Assembly: GCF_002117445.1 (NCBI RefSeq)
Contig: NZ_CP019937.1
Location: forward strand, 1,365,501 to 1,429,500
Origin: Ketogulonicigenium robustum
GTDB taxonomy: Bacteria > Pseudomonadota > Alphaproteobacteria > Rhodobacterales > Rhodobacteraceae
Length of the DNA: 64,000 bases
Direction of reading: 5' to 3'
This document shows positions 36,721-46,452 of this stretch, piece by piece. The position numbers and the translations under genes are program-made. The notes beneath the pieces were generated by a model. That model did no database searches and was not told the DNA's origin. It was given only the letters and a program-made list of their open reading frames with translations. Numbering within the stretch: position 1 is the first letter of the stretch; the number at the start of each line of letters is the position of its first letter.

Positions 36721-37740
36721 ATGAAGAAAATTGGTTTCCTGTCTTTCGGCCACTGGTCGGACACGCCCTATTCGCAAACCCGCAGTGCCGCTGACGTTCT
36801 GACTCAATCAATCGAACTGGCCGTTGCGGCCGAGGAAGTCGGTGCCGACGGCGCGTATTTCCGCGTGCACCACTTTGCCAAGCAACTTGGCTCGCCCTTC
36901 CCGCTGCTGGCCGCCGCAGGTGCGCGCACCAGCCGAATCGAACTGGGCACCGGCGTTATCGACATGCGCTACGAAAACCCGCTCTATATGGCCGAGGATG
37001 CGGGCGCTGCCGACCTGATCGCGGGCGGACGTCTGCAGCTGGGCCTCAGCCGTGGATCGCCCGAACAGGTGATTGACGGCTGGCGCTACTTCGGTTTCGC
37101 CCCGGCCGAGGGCGAGAGCGACGCTGACATGGCCCGCCGCCATACGCAGGTCTTTCTGGATGTGCTGCAGGGCAAAGGATTCGCGCAACCGAACCCGCGC
37201 CCGATGTTCCCCAACCCGCCGGGCCTGCTGCGGCTCGAGCCGCACTCGGACACTTTGCGCAAGCGCATCTGGTGGGGTGCCGGTTCCAACGCAACCGCAG
37301 TTTGGGCGGCGAAGATGGGTATGCACCTGCAAAGCTCGACCCTGAAAGACGACGAAAACGGCAAACCGTTCCATGTTCAACAGGCCGAACAAATCCGCCT
37401 GTATCGTGACGCATGGAAAGACGCCGGCCACGAGGGCACCCCGCGGACGTCGGTCAGCCGCAGCATTTTTGCGATCACCAACGACCAAGATCGCAGCTAC
37501 TTCGGCCGCGATGGCGCCAGCCGCGACCAGATTGGCTTCATTAACGAAACGCGTTCGATCTTCGGGCGTTCCTACGCGGCCGAGCCCGACCAATTGATTA
37601 AAGAGTTGGCCGAGGATGAAGCCATCGCTGAAGCAGATACGCTGCTGCTGACGATTCCGAACCAGTTGGGCGTTGAATATAACGCGCATGTATTGGACGC
37701 GATCATAAAGCACGTCGCACCGGCGCTGGGCTGGAGATAA
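36721..37740 (+). CDS. LLM-class flavin-dependent oxidoreductase (luciferase-like monooxygenase)
   Basis: A 339-residue TIM-barrel protein of the bacterial luciferase-like family, which uses reduced FMN to hydroxylate or oxidise small molecules. Visible: MKKIGFLSFGHWSD at the start, AEEVGADGAYFRVHHFA near residue 40, ELGTGVIDMRYENPLYMAEDA split over residues 78-98, and GRLQLGLSRGSPEQV. The ATG at 36721 has a GGAGGGG site; the longer frame to 36478 runs through the tRNA region and is rejected. Substrate unknown. It stands alone, followed by a large inverted repeat. Confidence 0.88.
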   Translation: MKKIGFLSFGHWSDTPYSQTRSAADVLTQSIELAVAAEEVGADGAYFRVHHFAKQLGSPFPLLAAAGARTSRIELGTGVIDMRYENPLYMAEDAGAADLIAGGRLQLGLSRGSPEQVIDGWRYFGFAPAEGESDADMARRHTQVFLDVLQGKGFAQPNPRPMFPNPPGLLRLEPHSDTLRKRIWWGAGSNATAVWAAKMGMHLQSSTLKDDENGKPFHVQQAEQIRLYRDAWKDAGHEGTPRTSVSRSIFAITNDQDRSYFGRDGASRDQIGFINETRSIFGRSYAAEPDQLIKELAEDEAIAEADTLLLTIPNQLGVEYNAHVLDAIIKHVAPALGWR

Positions 37741-37753
37741 CTTTCGTGTGATG

Positions 37754-37795
37754 GCAAATGGCCGCCGATGCCCGTACGGCACGGCGGCTATTTGC
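37754..37795. terminator. Large hairpin after the luciferase-like gene
   Basis: GCAAATGGCCGCCG (37754-37767) pairs with CGGCGGCTATTTGC (37782-37795) with one G-U, and the loop can extend the stem with TGCC/GGCA. It starts 13 bases after the stop. There is no long T run on the plus strand, so it could be a factor-assisted terminator or a message-protecting stem. Confidence 0.5.
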
Positions 37796-37962
37796 TGCTC
37801 ATGTTAACGCAAGTCGCAAATAAGCAACAAATCTTTACACCTTCACCCATTGAAACGACCCGCATTCAGGCACAGTTAAGGCCCAACGAGGCAGGGATCA
37901 TTGGTGAGGCCTGATCGTTCTTTTCGCACCACCCAAGGTGGCGCATCCTGAGGAGAAAAAAC

Positions 37963-38574
37963 ATGAAGCGCATTCTTGCTGCTACTACCGCCCTTGTTGC
38001 TTCGGCAACTGTTGCTCACGCCGGTGGCCTGGCTGCCCCGACGATTGAAGCTCCGGTCACTGCACCGGTTGCAGTCATCGTTGCTGCACCCGTCGTCGGC
38101 GCCTTCCAAGGCGGCTACGTCGGTGGCGCGCTGACCTACGGTTTCGCTAGCGACTACGCTGGTTCGACCGATGATGTCGACGGCTTCGGTGCCGCTCTGC
38201 GCGCTGGTTACGACTGGCAGTTCGGTTCGTGGGTTCTGGGCCTCGGCGCAGAATACGGCTACAGCGACGTCAAAGGCACCATCGCAGGTACCGACGTAAG
38301 CCTGGACGACACTAAGTCGGTCTTCGCTCGTGCTGGCTACGCGCTGGACACCTGGCTGCCCTACGCCACACTGGGCTACACATGGAGCGGTTACGACAAC
38401 GGCACCACTTCGGTTGACCTGGAGGGCGCAAGCTACGGTCTGGGCGTTGAAAAGCTGTTCACCGCAAACTGGTCGGGCTTTGCTGAATACACCGTCAACG
38501 ACTTTGACGATGTAAACGGCGTCAGCGACCTCGACACCCAAGCTGTCAAGCTGGGCGTGAACTACCGCTTCTAA
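37963..38574 (+). CDS. Small outer-membrane beta-barrel protein (OmpA-like porin family fold)
   Basis: A 203-residue protein with a clear signal peptide (MKRILAATTALVASATVAHA, cleavage near residue 20). After a Pro/Ala/Val-rich linker (residues 25-50), alternating aromatic strands follow, such as GGYVGGALTYGF, YDWQFGSWVLGLGAEYGY and AYATLGYTWSGY-like segments (last one approximated from LPYATLGYTWSGY). The last residue is Phe after VNYR, the usual beta-barrel signal for BamA. It is probably an 8-stranded barrel of the kind found in alphaproteobacterial Omp25/31-type proteins. Codon use is biased to favoured codons, suggesting high expression. Long leader, strong GAGGAG site, strong terminator. 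Confidence 0.88.
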   Translation: MKRILAATTALVASATVAHAGGLAAPTIEAPVTAPVAVIVAAPVVGAFQGGYVGGALTYGFASDYAGSTDDVDGFGAALRAGYDWQFGSWVLGLGAEYGYSDVKGTIAGTDVSLDDTKSVFARAGYALDTWLPYATLGYTWSGYDNGTTSVDLEGASYGLGVEKLFTANWSGFAEYTVNDFDDVNGVSDLDTQAVKLGVNYRF

Positions 38575-38583
38575 TCGAAGCAG

Positions 38584-38613
38584 AAAAGGGCACCTTCGGG
38601 TGCCCTTTTTTTT
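38584..38613. terminator. Terminator with UUCG tetraloop after the beta-barrel gene
   Basis: AAAAGGGCACC (38584-38594) and GGTGCCCTTTT (38599-38609) form a perfect stem closed by TTCG, followed by more T. It also ends 10 bases before the stop of the convergent Anbu gene, so it can serve both strands. Confidence 0.93.
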
Positions 38614-38622
38614 GCCCTGCTG

Positions 38623-39357
38623 CTATTCCGAAAGAACAGGATCCGGCAGGCTTTGAAATGCGCCGCGTAGCGCCTCGCCCCAAGAATTCGATATCATTTG
38701 ATAGTAGGCATCATCGGGCCCAATGCGCCATGCATGGCCTGCATCGAATCGGTCGCGGCGGTAGATCAGCGCGTCGAACGGCAATCCCACCGACAAATTT
38801 GCCTTCACGGTCGAGTCGAAGCTGACCATCAGCAATTTGACCGCTGCCTCGTAGCGCATCTCGGGATCGAAGGCGCGCACCAAGATAGGGCGGCCGTATT
38901 TCGTCTCGCCGATTTGCAGGAAGGGCGTATCGGCCCCCGCTTCGATAAAATTCCCTTCGGGATAGATCATGAACAGGCGCGGATCGCCCCCGCGCACCTG
39001 CCCCCCCACGATGATCGAGGCGTTGAACGTCGAATCTGCGCGTGGCCCGCCCTCGGCGTGGTTCCCGATAACATCGCGCAGCGTCTGCCCGACCATCGTC
39101 GCCACCTGAAACATCGAAGGCAAATCCAGAATCGCGGGATACCGCTCGCCCGGGGCTTTGGTGCGTTCTTCCAGCAAGCTGATGACAGCCTGCGTGGTCG
39201 CCAAATTGCCCGCCGTCATCAGCGTGATGTGCGCGTTTTCATTGCTCCATGTGAACAGCTTGCGATAGGTCGAAATGTTGTCCAAGCCCGCGTTCGTGCG
39301 GGTATCGGCCATAAAGATCAGCCCGTCCGCCATCCGCAGCGCGCAGCAATACGTCAT
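38623..39357 (-). CDS. Anbu-type proteasome-like protease (ancestral beta subunit)
   Basis: A 244-residue Ntn-hydrolase of the proteasome beta/HslV superfamily, in the branch called Anbu (COG3484). Removal of Met1 would expose Thr1 (MTYCCALRMADGLIF), with the supporting Asp17 in FMADTRTN and Lys32 in YRKLF, the catalytic triad positions of the fold. There is no propeptide, as in Anbu. Studied Anbu proteins assemble into helical or open-ring structures, unlike the closed proteasome. It is the last gene of a four-gene operon with ATP-grasp, alpha-E and transglutaminase genes. Substrate unknown. Confidence 0.93.
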   Translation of the reverse strand: MTYCCALRMADGLIFMADTRTNAGLDNISTYRKLFTWSNENAHITLMTAGNLATTQAVISLLEERTKAPGERYPAILDLPSMFQVATMVGQTLRDVIGNHAEGGPRADSTFNASIIVGGQVRGGDPRLFMIYPEGNFIEAGADTPFLQIGETKYGRPILVRAFDPEMRYEAAVKLLMVSFDSTVKANLSVGLPFDALIYRRDRFDAGHAWRIGPDDAYYQMISNSWGEALRGAFQSLPDPVLSE

Positions 39358-39366
39358 GTCATGCCC

Positions 39367-40179
39367 CTATTGTTGTTGCACGACGACATTTACAGAAAGA
39401 TGTTCCTGCGCGGGGCCGTGCCGCGTCCCAGATACAGGCGCAGCCTCGGCGTAGTCCAGCCCCGTTGCCACGCGCACATAGCGGGCATCGGGACAAATAC
39501 CGTTTGCGGGGTCGAACCCCAGCCACCCCAAGTCGGGCAGATAGACCTCGGCCCAGGCATGGGCGGCCTCGGTCGCGCTGCCATCCTCGGTCGACAGGTA
39601 GCCAGACACATAGCGCGCGGGGTGCCCCATATGGCGCGCGGCGGCGATGAACACATGGGCGTGATCTTGGCAAACGCCCTGCCCGATGGCCAGCGCTTCC
39701 TCGGCTGTGGTGCGCGCGTCGGTCTGGCCGGTTTTGTAGGCGACGGTTTCGCCTACGGCGGCCATCAGCGCGTGCAACGCATCCAGCGGCGGGCGCCCCC
39801 GTCCAAGCCCGCTGACCAGCGCCCTCACCCGCGGCCCGATGGCGGTGCGCGGCGTCGCGTGCTGGTACAGCCAAAGCGGCACAAACCCTTGATGCGGCCC
39901 GACCACACCTGCAGCATCGGTCACTTCGACGACGCCGGTGCTGATGATCGACAGTTGCGTCGTACCCGGGTCGAACGCCAGCAGGGCAACGCCATTGCCG
40001 TGCTGATCGTCGAACTGCAACTGCAACCGCCCCCCCTCGACCGTGCTGTCCCATGATAGCACGCGCTGGTTCTGGCTGTCGCGCGGGGTCATCCGCAGTT
40101 GCAGCAGGCCATAGGGCACCGGCCCGTCATAGTCATAAGTGGTCACGTGGCGAATGTTCAGGCGCATGGGGTCACTCAT
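39367..40179 (-). CDS. Transglutaminase-like cysteine protease-fold protein of the Anbu operon
   Basis: A 270-residue protein (COG1305 type). The N-terminal half is a beta-rich domain (MRLNIRHVTTYDYDGPVPYG…), and the second half holds the transglutaminase core: Cys in GQGVCQDHAHVF, His in EAAHAWAEVYLP, Asp in WLGFDPANG. It has no signal peptide and should be cytosolic. The start is uncertain: ATG 40179 (MSDPMRLN) overlaps the alpha-E stop by 8 bases; ATG 40167 (MRLNIRH) is also possible. Together with its neighbours it may attach or remove a peptide or amide. Confidence 0.9.
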   Translation of the reverse strand: MSDPMRLNIRHVTTYDYDGPVPYGLLQLRMTPRDSQNQRVLSWDSTVEGGRLQLQFDDQHGNGVALLAFDPGTTQLSIISTGVVEVTDAAGVVGPHQGFVPLWLYQHATPRTAIGPRVRALVSGLGRGRPPLDALHALMAAVGETVAYKTGQTDARTTAEEALAIGQGVCQDHAHVFIAAARHMGHPARYVSGYLSTEDGSATEAAHAWAEVYLPDLGWLGFDPANGICPDARYVRVATGLDYAEAAPVSGTRHGPAQEHLSVNVVVQQQ

Positions 40180-41113
40180 AGAACCGGTAATCCACTTCGA
40201 TCTGGGCGCTGATTTCGGCCATGAAGCCCATGAAATCTTGCAGATATTCATGCAACCCTATTTCGAAAATCGCATCCACCTCGCGCGAGAGGTGCGTGAC
40301 GCAAAGGGCCTCGATCAGGGCGTGGCAGTGCATGCGCTGGCCATAGTCGCGCGCCAAATGCTGCATGTTCGCATTCAGCACGCCGCCGCAATAGGCCAGT
40401 GATCGCGGCATGCGGCGATCCAATATCAGGAACTGCGCAATCTCGCGCGGGCGCGGGTCTTGGCCATAGGTCATGCGGTAGCCCCCCTCGCCCGAGACCG
40501 TGCGCAAGATGCCGTCCCACTGCACGTTATCAAGGCTGCTGCCCACGGCAGACGCGGTCGGCAGCAGGACAAAATACTTCACGTCCAAAATGCGCGCGGT
40601 GTTATCGGCCCGCTCGATAAACGTGCCGAGGCGGATGAAGTTGTGGATGTCGTTGCGCAGCATTGTCCCCGAAACAGCACCGCGCACATAGGCCGACTGC
40701 TGGCGGATTACCTGCAGCACGGCCGGTAGTTCGCTTTCTTTGACCTGCGTTTTCAGCATGTCGCGCAGCAGCATCCACGTCTGGTTCACGGCCTCCCAGA
40801 CCTCGCGGGTCAGGGCGGTGCGCACAAGGCGGGCGTTATTGCGGGCCCCTTCGATCACCCTGATGACCGAGGACGGGTTTTCACCGTCGCGCAGCATCCA
40901 GTCGACCGCCTGCGCACGCGTGACGGTGGTGCCGTATTTTTGGCGATATCCCCAATCCATCGCGGCGGCCTGCAGAATCGAGGACCATTCCTCGTCGCCC
41001 TCAGCGCTGGTCAAGGCAATACGCATTCCTGCGGCGATCATGCGGGCCGTGTTTTCCGACCGCTCCAGATAGCGGAACATCCAGTATAGGCCGCCGGCTG
41101 TCTTTCCTAGCAT
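40172..41113 (-). CDS. Alpha-E domain-containing protein (COG2307)
   Basis: A 313-residue, nearly all-helical protein. Characteristic segments are [31 protein letters not shown] near the start, the Trp-rich middle ([13 protein letters not shown]), [15 protein letters not shown], and [13 protein letters not shown]. The repeated E-R-x-E-N-T-A-R element is typical of the fold. Iyer and Aravind's comparative work places this family with COG2308 ATP-grasp and transglutaminase-like proteins as a predicted peptide or amide-forming system. The start is 1 base beyond the ATP-grasp stop. Confidence 0.92.
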   Translation of the reverse strand: MLGKTAGGLYWMFRYLERSENTARMIAAGMRIALTSAEGDEEWSSILQAAAMDWGYRQKYGTTVTRAQAVDWMLRDGENPSSVIRVIEGARNNARLVRTALTREVWEAVNQTWMLLRDMLKTQVKESELPAVLQVIRQQSAYVRGAVSGTMLRNDIHNFIRLGTFIERADNTARILDVKYFVLLPTASAVGSSLDNVQWDGILRTVSGEGGYRMTYGQDPRPREIAQFLILDRRMPRSLAYCGGVLNANMQHLARDYGQRMHCHALIEALCVTHLSREVDAIFEIGLHEYLQDFMGFMAEISAQIEVDYRFYE

Positions 41114-41114
41114 G

Positions 41115-42539
41115 TCAGTCCTCCAGCACCCACGTGTCCTTGGTGCCGCCCCCCTGCGAGGAATTCACCACAAGACTGCCCTTTTTCAACGCCACACGGG
41201 TCAGACCGCCGGGGGTGATCTTCACCCCCTCGGGCGAGACCAGCACATAGGGCCGCAAATCGACGTGGCGCGGCGCAAGACCGGCGTTGGTAAAGATAGG
41301 CACGGTCGACAGGCTCAGCGTCGGCTGCGCGATGTAGTTTGCAGGCTTGGCTTTCAACTTGTCGCGGAAGGCGGCGATTTCCTTTTTGCTGGCGGTCGGG
41401 CCGACCAGCATGCCGTAGCCGCCCGATCCGTGCACTTCCTTCACTACCAATTCGGGCAAATGCTCCAACACATAGGCCAAAGAATCTGCTTCGGAACAGC
41501 GCCACGTGGGCACGTTCTGCAAGATCGGCTTCTCGCCTGTGTAGAACTGCACGATGTCGGGCATGTAGGAATAGATCGCCTTGTCATCGGCAATCCCTGT
41601 GCCGGGGGCGTTGGCGATGGTGATGCCCCCAGCCCTATACACATCCATGATGCCTGGCACGCCCAGCGCCGAATCCGGGTTGAAGTTCAGCGGGTCCAGA
41701 TATTCGTCGTCCACGCGGCGATAGAGGACGTCAATCGCCTTATACCCCTCGGTCGTGCGCATCGCGACGCGGCCATCGATGACGCGCAGGTCGTGCCCCT
41801 CGACCAGTTCGACGCCCATCTTGTCGGCAAGAAAGCTGTGTTCGTAATAAGCCGAATTGAAAATCCCCGGCGTCAGCACCGCGACAACGGGGTTGCCGTT
41901 GCACGCTGCGGGCGCGCTGGCTGCCAGCGACCGGTGCAGGTTTTTGGGGTAATTCGACACCGACTGTACGCGGTGCTTCATGAAAAGTTCGGGGAACATG
42001 TGCAGCATCGTCTCGCGGTTTTCCAGCATATAGCTGACCCCCGAGGGCGTGCGCGCGTTATCCTCCAGCACATAAAACTCGTCCTCGCCGGTGCGCACCA
42101 AATCGATCCCGACGATGTGCGTGTAAACGCCGCCTGCGGGCTTCACCCCAATCATTTGCGGCAGAAAGGCGGCGTTTTTTGCTATCATTTCGGCCGGAAT
42201 ACGGCCCGCGCGGACAATCTCCTGTCGGTGATAAATGTCGTGCAAAAAGGCGTTGATCGCCCGCACCCGCTGTTCGATCCCGCGCGACAGGCGCGTCCAT
42301 TCGCGCCCCGAGATAATGCGCGGAATAATATCAAAGGGGATCAGGCGCTCGGCAGCCTCTTGCTGACCATAGACGTTGAAGGTGATCCCAGTCAGGCGGA
42401 AGACGTCCTCGGCTTCGCGCTGCTTCTTGCGCAGTCGAGCCAAGCTTTCGCCCTCGAACCATTGCTGGAAGGTTGCATAGGGGGACCGCAGCTCCCGGCT
42501 GGTGCCCCACATTTCATCAAAGGTCGGACGCGTGTTCAT
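41115..42539 (-). CDS. Circularly permuted type 2 ATP-grasp protein (COG2308)
   Basis: A 474-residue enzyme of the circularly permuted ATP-grasp family (older names DUF404/DUF407). Visible: [20 protein letters not shown] near residue 158, [17 protein letters not shown] with the ATP-binding loop, [14 protein letters not shown] near residue 366 (glycine-rich lid), [10 protein letters not shown], and a C-terminal [15 protein letters not shown]. The fold activates a carboxylate as acyl-phosphate and couples it to an amine, so peptide or amide bond formation is the expected chemistry. It is the first gene of the Anbu operon and diverges from murD. Confidence 0.93.
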   Translation of the reverse strand: MNTRPTFDEMWGTSRELRSPYATFQQWFEGESLARLRKKQREAEDVFRLTGITFNVYGQQEAAERLIPFDIIPRIISGREWTRLSRGIEQRVRAINAFLHDIYHRQEIVRAGRIPAEMIAKNAAFLPQMIGVKPAGGVYTHIVGIDLVRTGEDEFYVLEDNARTPSGVSYMLENRETMLHMFPELFMKHRVQSVSNYPKNLHRSLAASAPAACNGNPVVAVLTPGIFNSAYYEHSFLADKMGVELVEGHDLRVIDGRVAMRTTEGYKAIDVLYRRVDDEYLDPLNFNPDSALGVPGIMDVYRAGGITIANAPGTGIADDKAIYSYMPDIVQFYTGEKPILQNVPTWRCSEADSLAYVLEHLPELVVKEVHGSGGYGMLVGPTASKKEIAAFRDKLKAKPANYIAQPTLSLSTVPIFTNAGLAPRHVDLRPYVLVSPEGVKITPGGLTRVALKKGSLVVNSSQGGGTKDTWVLED

Positions 42540-42710
42540 ACCTTAACCTTAATCGGGCAAATGCAACCCGCAATGGGCAGCCGCAGACGGGCTGTCCCTA
42601 AACTGATCAGACGATTAAAAACCGTGCAAATCAAGCTTCACGCGCGACGCTTGCAACCGGTGCACGCCTGCGCCTATCTGTCCCCAACAACAAATGCGGA
42701 GTCGCGCGCG

Positions 42711-44111
42711 ATGATTGCGGTCAAAGGATATGATGGACAGAAGGTCGCTGTTCTGGGGCTGGGACGATCGGGGCGTGCGACGGCGCATGCGCTGCGTGCA
42801 GGCGGGGCCGAGGTTATCGTCTGGGACGACGGCGCCCCTGCGCGCGAGGCTGCCGCGGCTGACGGGTTCGACATCGTCGATCTGACCCGCACCGACGCTT
42901 GGGATGGCGTACGTTTGCTGGTGACATCGCCCGGCATTGCGCATCTTTACCCCGCGCCCCACCCCGTCATCGCGGCTGCATGGGCGGCTTTCGTACCGGT
43001 CGATAACGACATCGGCTTGTTTTTCCGGTCATACGCCGACCATACTTGGGACGATTTCGACACCCGCCCGCGTGTTGTCGCTGTCACCGGATCGAACGGC
43101 AAATCGACCACGTCGGCGCTGATCCATCACGTGCTGGAAGAATGCGGCCGTCCCGCCCAGCTGGCGGGTAACATCGGGCGCGGCGTGCTAGATCTGCCCC
43201 CTGCCCGTGATGGCGAGGTGGTGGTGCTGGAACTGTCGTCCTACCAGACCGATCTGGCGCGAGCGCTGACCCCTGATATTGCCGTGCTGACCAACATGTC
43301 GCCCGACCACCTTGACCGCCACGGCGGCATGGGCGGCTACTTTGCCGCCAAGCGCCGCCTGTTTGCCGAAGGCGGCCCCGACCGCGCCGTGATTGGCGTG
43401 GACGAGAACGAGGGGCGCTATCTAGCCAACCAGATGATCGAAGGCCCCGGTGATGACCGCGTGATTTTCACCTCGGCCGGCCAAAAGCTGGAAAGCGCGG
43501 CTTGGGCGGTTTTCGCGCGCAAGGGTTTTCTGACTGAATGGCGCAAGGGCCGGCAGATGGCCTCGATCGACCTGCGCGAGGTTAAGGGGCTGCCCGGCGC
43601 GCATAACCACCAGAACGCCTGCAATGCCTATGCCGTCGCCCGCAGCCTTGGCCTAGGCCCCAAAGCAATCGAAGCCGCGCTGCACAGCTATCCCGGCCTG
43701 CCCCATCGCAGCCAGCGCATCGCCGAGAAAGACGGCGTCGTCTATGTGAACGATTCCAAAGCCACCAATGTCGACAGCGCCGCCAAAGCCCTGCAAGCGT
43801 TCAAGAATATCCGCTGGATCTGCGGCGGGTTGGAAAAAGAAGGCGGGCTGGGCGGATTGCTGCCTTATGTCGGTGCGGTCAAAAAGGCTTATGTCATTGG
43901 CCGCGATGCGCCCCATTTCGCCCTGCAACTGACCGGTGTCGAGGTGGAAATCTGCACGACGATGGAAGCCGCCGTCGCCCACGCCCATGCCGACGCGGAA
44001 TCGGGCGATGTCGTACTGCTGGCCCCCGCTACCGCCAGCTTTGACCAATACGACAGTTACGAACGCCGCGGCGAAGATTTCATCCAGCAGGTGAAGCGCA
44101 TCATTTCGTGA
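42711..44111 (+). CDS. murD: UDP-N-acetylmuramoyl-L-alanine--D-glutamate ligase
   Basis: A 466-residue cytosolic Mur ligase that adds D-Glu to UDP-MurNAc-L-Ala. The N-terminal UDP-binding domain has [17 protein letters not shown], the P-loop is [13 protein letters not shown] near residue 125, the central domain has [18 protein letters not shown] and [11 protein letters not shown], and the C-terminal domain has [18 protein letters not shown]. The frame is open for another 530 codons upstream only because it is antisense to the ATP-grasp gene; ATG 42711 gives the family N-terminus. The usual dcw-cluster neighbours (mraY, ftsW, murG) are not adjacent. Confidence 0.93.
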   Translation: MIAVKGYDGQKVAVLGLGRSGRATAHALRAGGAEVIVWDDGAPAREAAAADGFDIVDLTRTDAWDGVRLLVTSPGIAHLYPAPHPVIAAAWAAFVPVDNDIGLFFRSYADHTWDDFDTRPRVVAVTGSNGKSTTSALIHHVLEECGRPAQLAGNIGRGVLDLPPARDGEVVVLELSSYQTDLARALTPDIAVLTNMSPDHLDRHGGMGGYFAAKRRLFAEGGPDRAVIGVDENEGRYLANQMIEGPGDDRVIFTSAGQKLESAAWAVFARKGFLTEWRKGRQMASIDLREVKGLPGAHNHQNACNAYAVARSLGLGPKAIEAALHSYPGLPHRSQRIAEKDGVVYVNDSKATNVDSAAKALQAFKNIRWICGGLEKEGGLGGLLPYVGAVKKAYVIGRDAPHFALQLTGVEVEICTTMEAAVAHAHADAESGDVVLLAPATASFDQYDSYERRGEDFIQQVKRIIS

Positions 44112-44152
44112 TGCCGCTTGCGCCACGCCAGACACAGGATTAGCTAAGGGCC

Positions 44153-45172
44153 ATGGATACGTTGGACCTGCGCCATACGCCGCTGATCGACCCTTTCGCC
44201 CGGCAGATCAGTTACCTTCGCCTGTCGGTCACCGACAGGTGTGATTTTCGCTGCGTGTATTGCATGTCGGAAAACATGACATTCTTGCCCAAACGCGACC
44301 TGCTGTCGCTGGAGGAGTTGGACACGCTGTCCAGCGCGTTCATCAGCATGGGTATCCGCAAGCTGCGCATCACCGGCGGCGAGCCGTTGGTGCGCCGTGA
44401 TATCATGCAATTTTTCCGCGCGATGTCCCGCCACCTCGACAGCGGCGCGCTGGACGAGATTTGCGTAACCACGAACGGCAGCCAGCTGGAAAAACACGCG
44501 GCCGATTTGGCAGCAGCCGGTGTGAAGCGACTGAATGTCTCGCTCGATACGCTGGACCCGCAGAAGTTCGCCGAAATCACCCGTTGGGGCCGCCTTGACC
44601 AAGTGTTGCGCGGGATTGATGCCGCCCAAAACGCAGGGCTGCGCGTTAAAATCAACGCCGTCGCACTGAAACACGGGAATGATGACGAGCTGTTCAATCT
44701 GGTCACATGGTGCAACAGCCGCGACCTCGACCTGACGTTTATCGAGGTGATGCCGATGGGCGACATCGGCAACGAAGACCGGCTGGACCAATACTGGCCG
44801 CTGACCGACCTGCGCGCCAAACTGGCAGAACAATACACGCTGGAAGATTTGCCGCTGAACACGGGCGGCCCTGCGCGCTATGTGCGCGTCGCAGAAACCG
44901 GCCAGCGCATCGGTTTCATCCAGCCGATGACCCATAATTTCTGCGAAAGCTGCAACCGCGTGCGGGTCACCTGCACTGGTACGATTCACACTTGCCTTGG
45001 CCAAGAGGGCAGCATGGACCTGCGCGAGGCCCTGCGCAGCGATGCTCCGCTGGCGCTGGAACGGGCCATCCGCACCGCCATCGGGCAAAAGCCCAAGGGG
45101 CATGATTTCGATTATTCGCGCGGCATCGTGGCTGGCCAGATCAGCCGCCACATGAGCCATACCGGCGGCTGA
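44153..45172 (+). CDS. moaA: GTP 3',8-cyclase MoaA
   Basis: A 339-residue radical-SAM enzyme that starts molybdenum cofactor synthesis. The radical-SAM cysteines are C30, C34 and C37 in [12 protein letters not shown]. The second cluster motif CxxC-x13-C is seen in [18 protein letters not shown], and the C-terminal GG needed for activity is present (…SHTGG). Length is normal. ATG 44153 is 41 bases after the murD stop. Its stop overlaps the waaA start by one base (TGATG). Confidence 0.96.
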   Translation: MDTLDLRHTPLIDPFARQISYLRLSVTDRCDFRCVYCMSENMTFLPKRDLLSLEELDTLSSAFISMGIRKLRITGGEPLVRRDIMQFFRAMSRHLDSGALDEICVTTNGSQLEKHAADLAAAGVKRLNVSLDTLDPQKFAEITRWGRLDQVLRGIDAAQNAGLRVKINAVALKHGNDDELFNLVTWCNSRDLDLTFIEVMPMGDIGNEDRLDQYWPLTDLRAKLAEQYTLEDLPLNTGGPARYVRVAETGQRIGFIQPMTHNFCESCNRVRVTCTGTIHTCLGQEGSMDLREALRSDAPLALERAIRTAIGQKPKGHDFDYSRGIVAGQISRHMSHTGG

Positions 45173-46452
45173 TGTCGGGCCCGACCATTCCGCTACGCCT
45201 ATACGGCTGGCTCGCCCCACGCCTAATTGCCCGCCGCCTGCCCGCGCTGCAAGAACGTATGGCCGGCGCAGGCCTTGCCCCCCGCGCGCCAGAACGCGAG
45301 GGCATCACCACTATACCCCGCCCCGCAGGACGCACGGTTTGGCTTCACGGCGCGTCGGTCGGTGAAGGCTTGGCGCTGCTCGATCTGGCAAAAGGGTTGC
45401 GCGACGCTGCGCCCGACCTGACCTGCGTGCTGACCACCGGCACCATCGGCGGGGCCGAAGTCATCGCGCCGCGGCTGACGACGGGCATCATCCACCAATT
45501 CGCCCCACTGGACGACCCTCGCTTCGTCACGCGGTTTCTGGACCACTGGCAGCCCAGCCTCTGCGTGCTGACGGAAAGTGAAATCTGGCCCAACACCCTG
45601 CAGGCCCTGCGTGCGCGCGGTATATCGGCCGCACTGGTGAATGCCCGCCTGTCGGAAAAGTCACTGAAGCTGTGGGCGCGGCTACCCAAGACCGCCGCGC
45701 AGCTGTTTGGCACCTTCGCGTTCATTCACTGCCAAGACGACAACACACGCCAAGCCCTGCACGCGCTGGCGCCCACAGTACCACTGCGCGTTGGCCAGAA
45801 CCTGAAAGCCGCCGCCGCGCCCCTGCCCGCCGACCCTGCCCGCCTGCAAAGCCTGCGCGATGCCATCGGCACGCGGCCGGTGTGGATCGCTGCCTCGACC
45901 CACGCGGGCGAGGACGAGGTGCTGCTGGACGCGCACCGCACCTTGCTGCAAACCGACCCCGATCTACTCATGATCCTTGCCCCGCGCCACCCCGAGCGTG
46001 CGCCGCAGATTCTGCCGCTGATGGCCGACCTGCGCATCGCGCAGCGCAGTACCGGCGCATTGCCCACCTCCGACACGCAGGTCTATCTGGCCGATACCTT
46101 CGGCGAGACCGGCCTGTGGTATCGCCTCGCCGACGTTGGCTTTCTGGCCGGGTCGCTGCTCCCCCAGATCGGCGGCCACAACCCGTGGGAGGGTGCGGCC
46201 CTCGGACTGCCACAGCTATCCGGCCCCTATGTGCAAAACGCAGCCGCCGACTATGCCGCCTTGACGGCTGCGGGCGCGCTTTGGCAGGTTCAGGGTGATA
46301 TTGCGCCGCATCTGTCCCGCCTGCTGGGTGATGCCGACGCCCGCGCGCAGGCCAGCGCTGCCGCCCTTGCCGCCGCCGCCAGCCAGGGGACACAGCGCGC
46401 AGATGTGTTGCACGACCTGCTCGCCCTTCTGCCCGAGAGGAATGCCGCGTGA
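45172..46452 (+). CDS. waaA: 3-deoxy-D-manno-octulosonic acid (Kdo) transferase
   Basis: A 426-residue GT30 glycosyltransferase that adds Kdo to lipid A precursor at the cytoplasmic face of the inner membrane. Visible: WLHGASVGEGLALLDLAKGL near residue 60, TESEIWPNTLQAL, HCQDDNTRQAL, the nucleotide-sugar segment IAASTHAGEDEVLL, and GSLLPQIGGHNPWEGAALG. The start overlaps the moaA stop and its stop overlaps the next gene's GTG, so moaA-waaA-glycosyltransferase are tightly coupled. Confidence 0.94.
   Translation: MSGPTIPLRLYGWLAPRLIARRLPALQERMAGAGLAPRAPEREGITTIPRPAGRTVWLHGASVGEGLALLDLAKGLRDAAPDLTCVLTTGTIGGAEVIAPRLTTGIIHQFAPLDDPRFVTRFLDHWQPSLCVLTESEIWPNTLQALRARGISAALVNARLSEKSLKLWARLPKTAAQLFGTFAFIHCQDDNTRQALHALAPTVPLRVGQNLKAAAAPLPADPARLQSLRDAIGTRPVWIAASTHAGEDEVLLDAHRTLLQTDPDLLMILAPRHPERAPQILPLMADLRIAQRSTGALPTSDTQVYLADTFGETGLWYRLADVGFLAGSLLPQIGGHNPWEGAALGLPQLSGPYVQNAAADYAALTAAGALWQVQGDIAPHLSRLLGDADARAQASAAALAAAASQGTQRADVLHDLLALLPERNAA

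Noticed and set aside
37876-38541. A 221-residue frame opposite the outer-membrane beta-barrel
   Set aside because: It is antisense to a protein with a clear signal peptide and C-terminal Phe; no support for a second gene.
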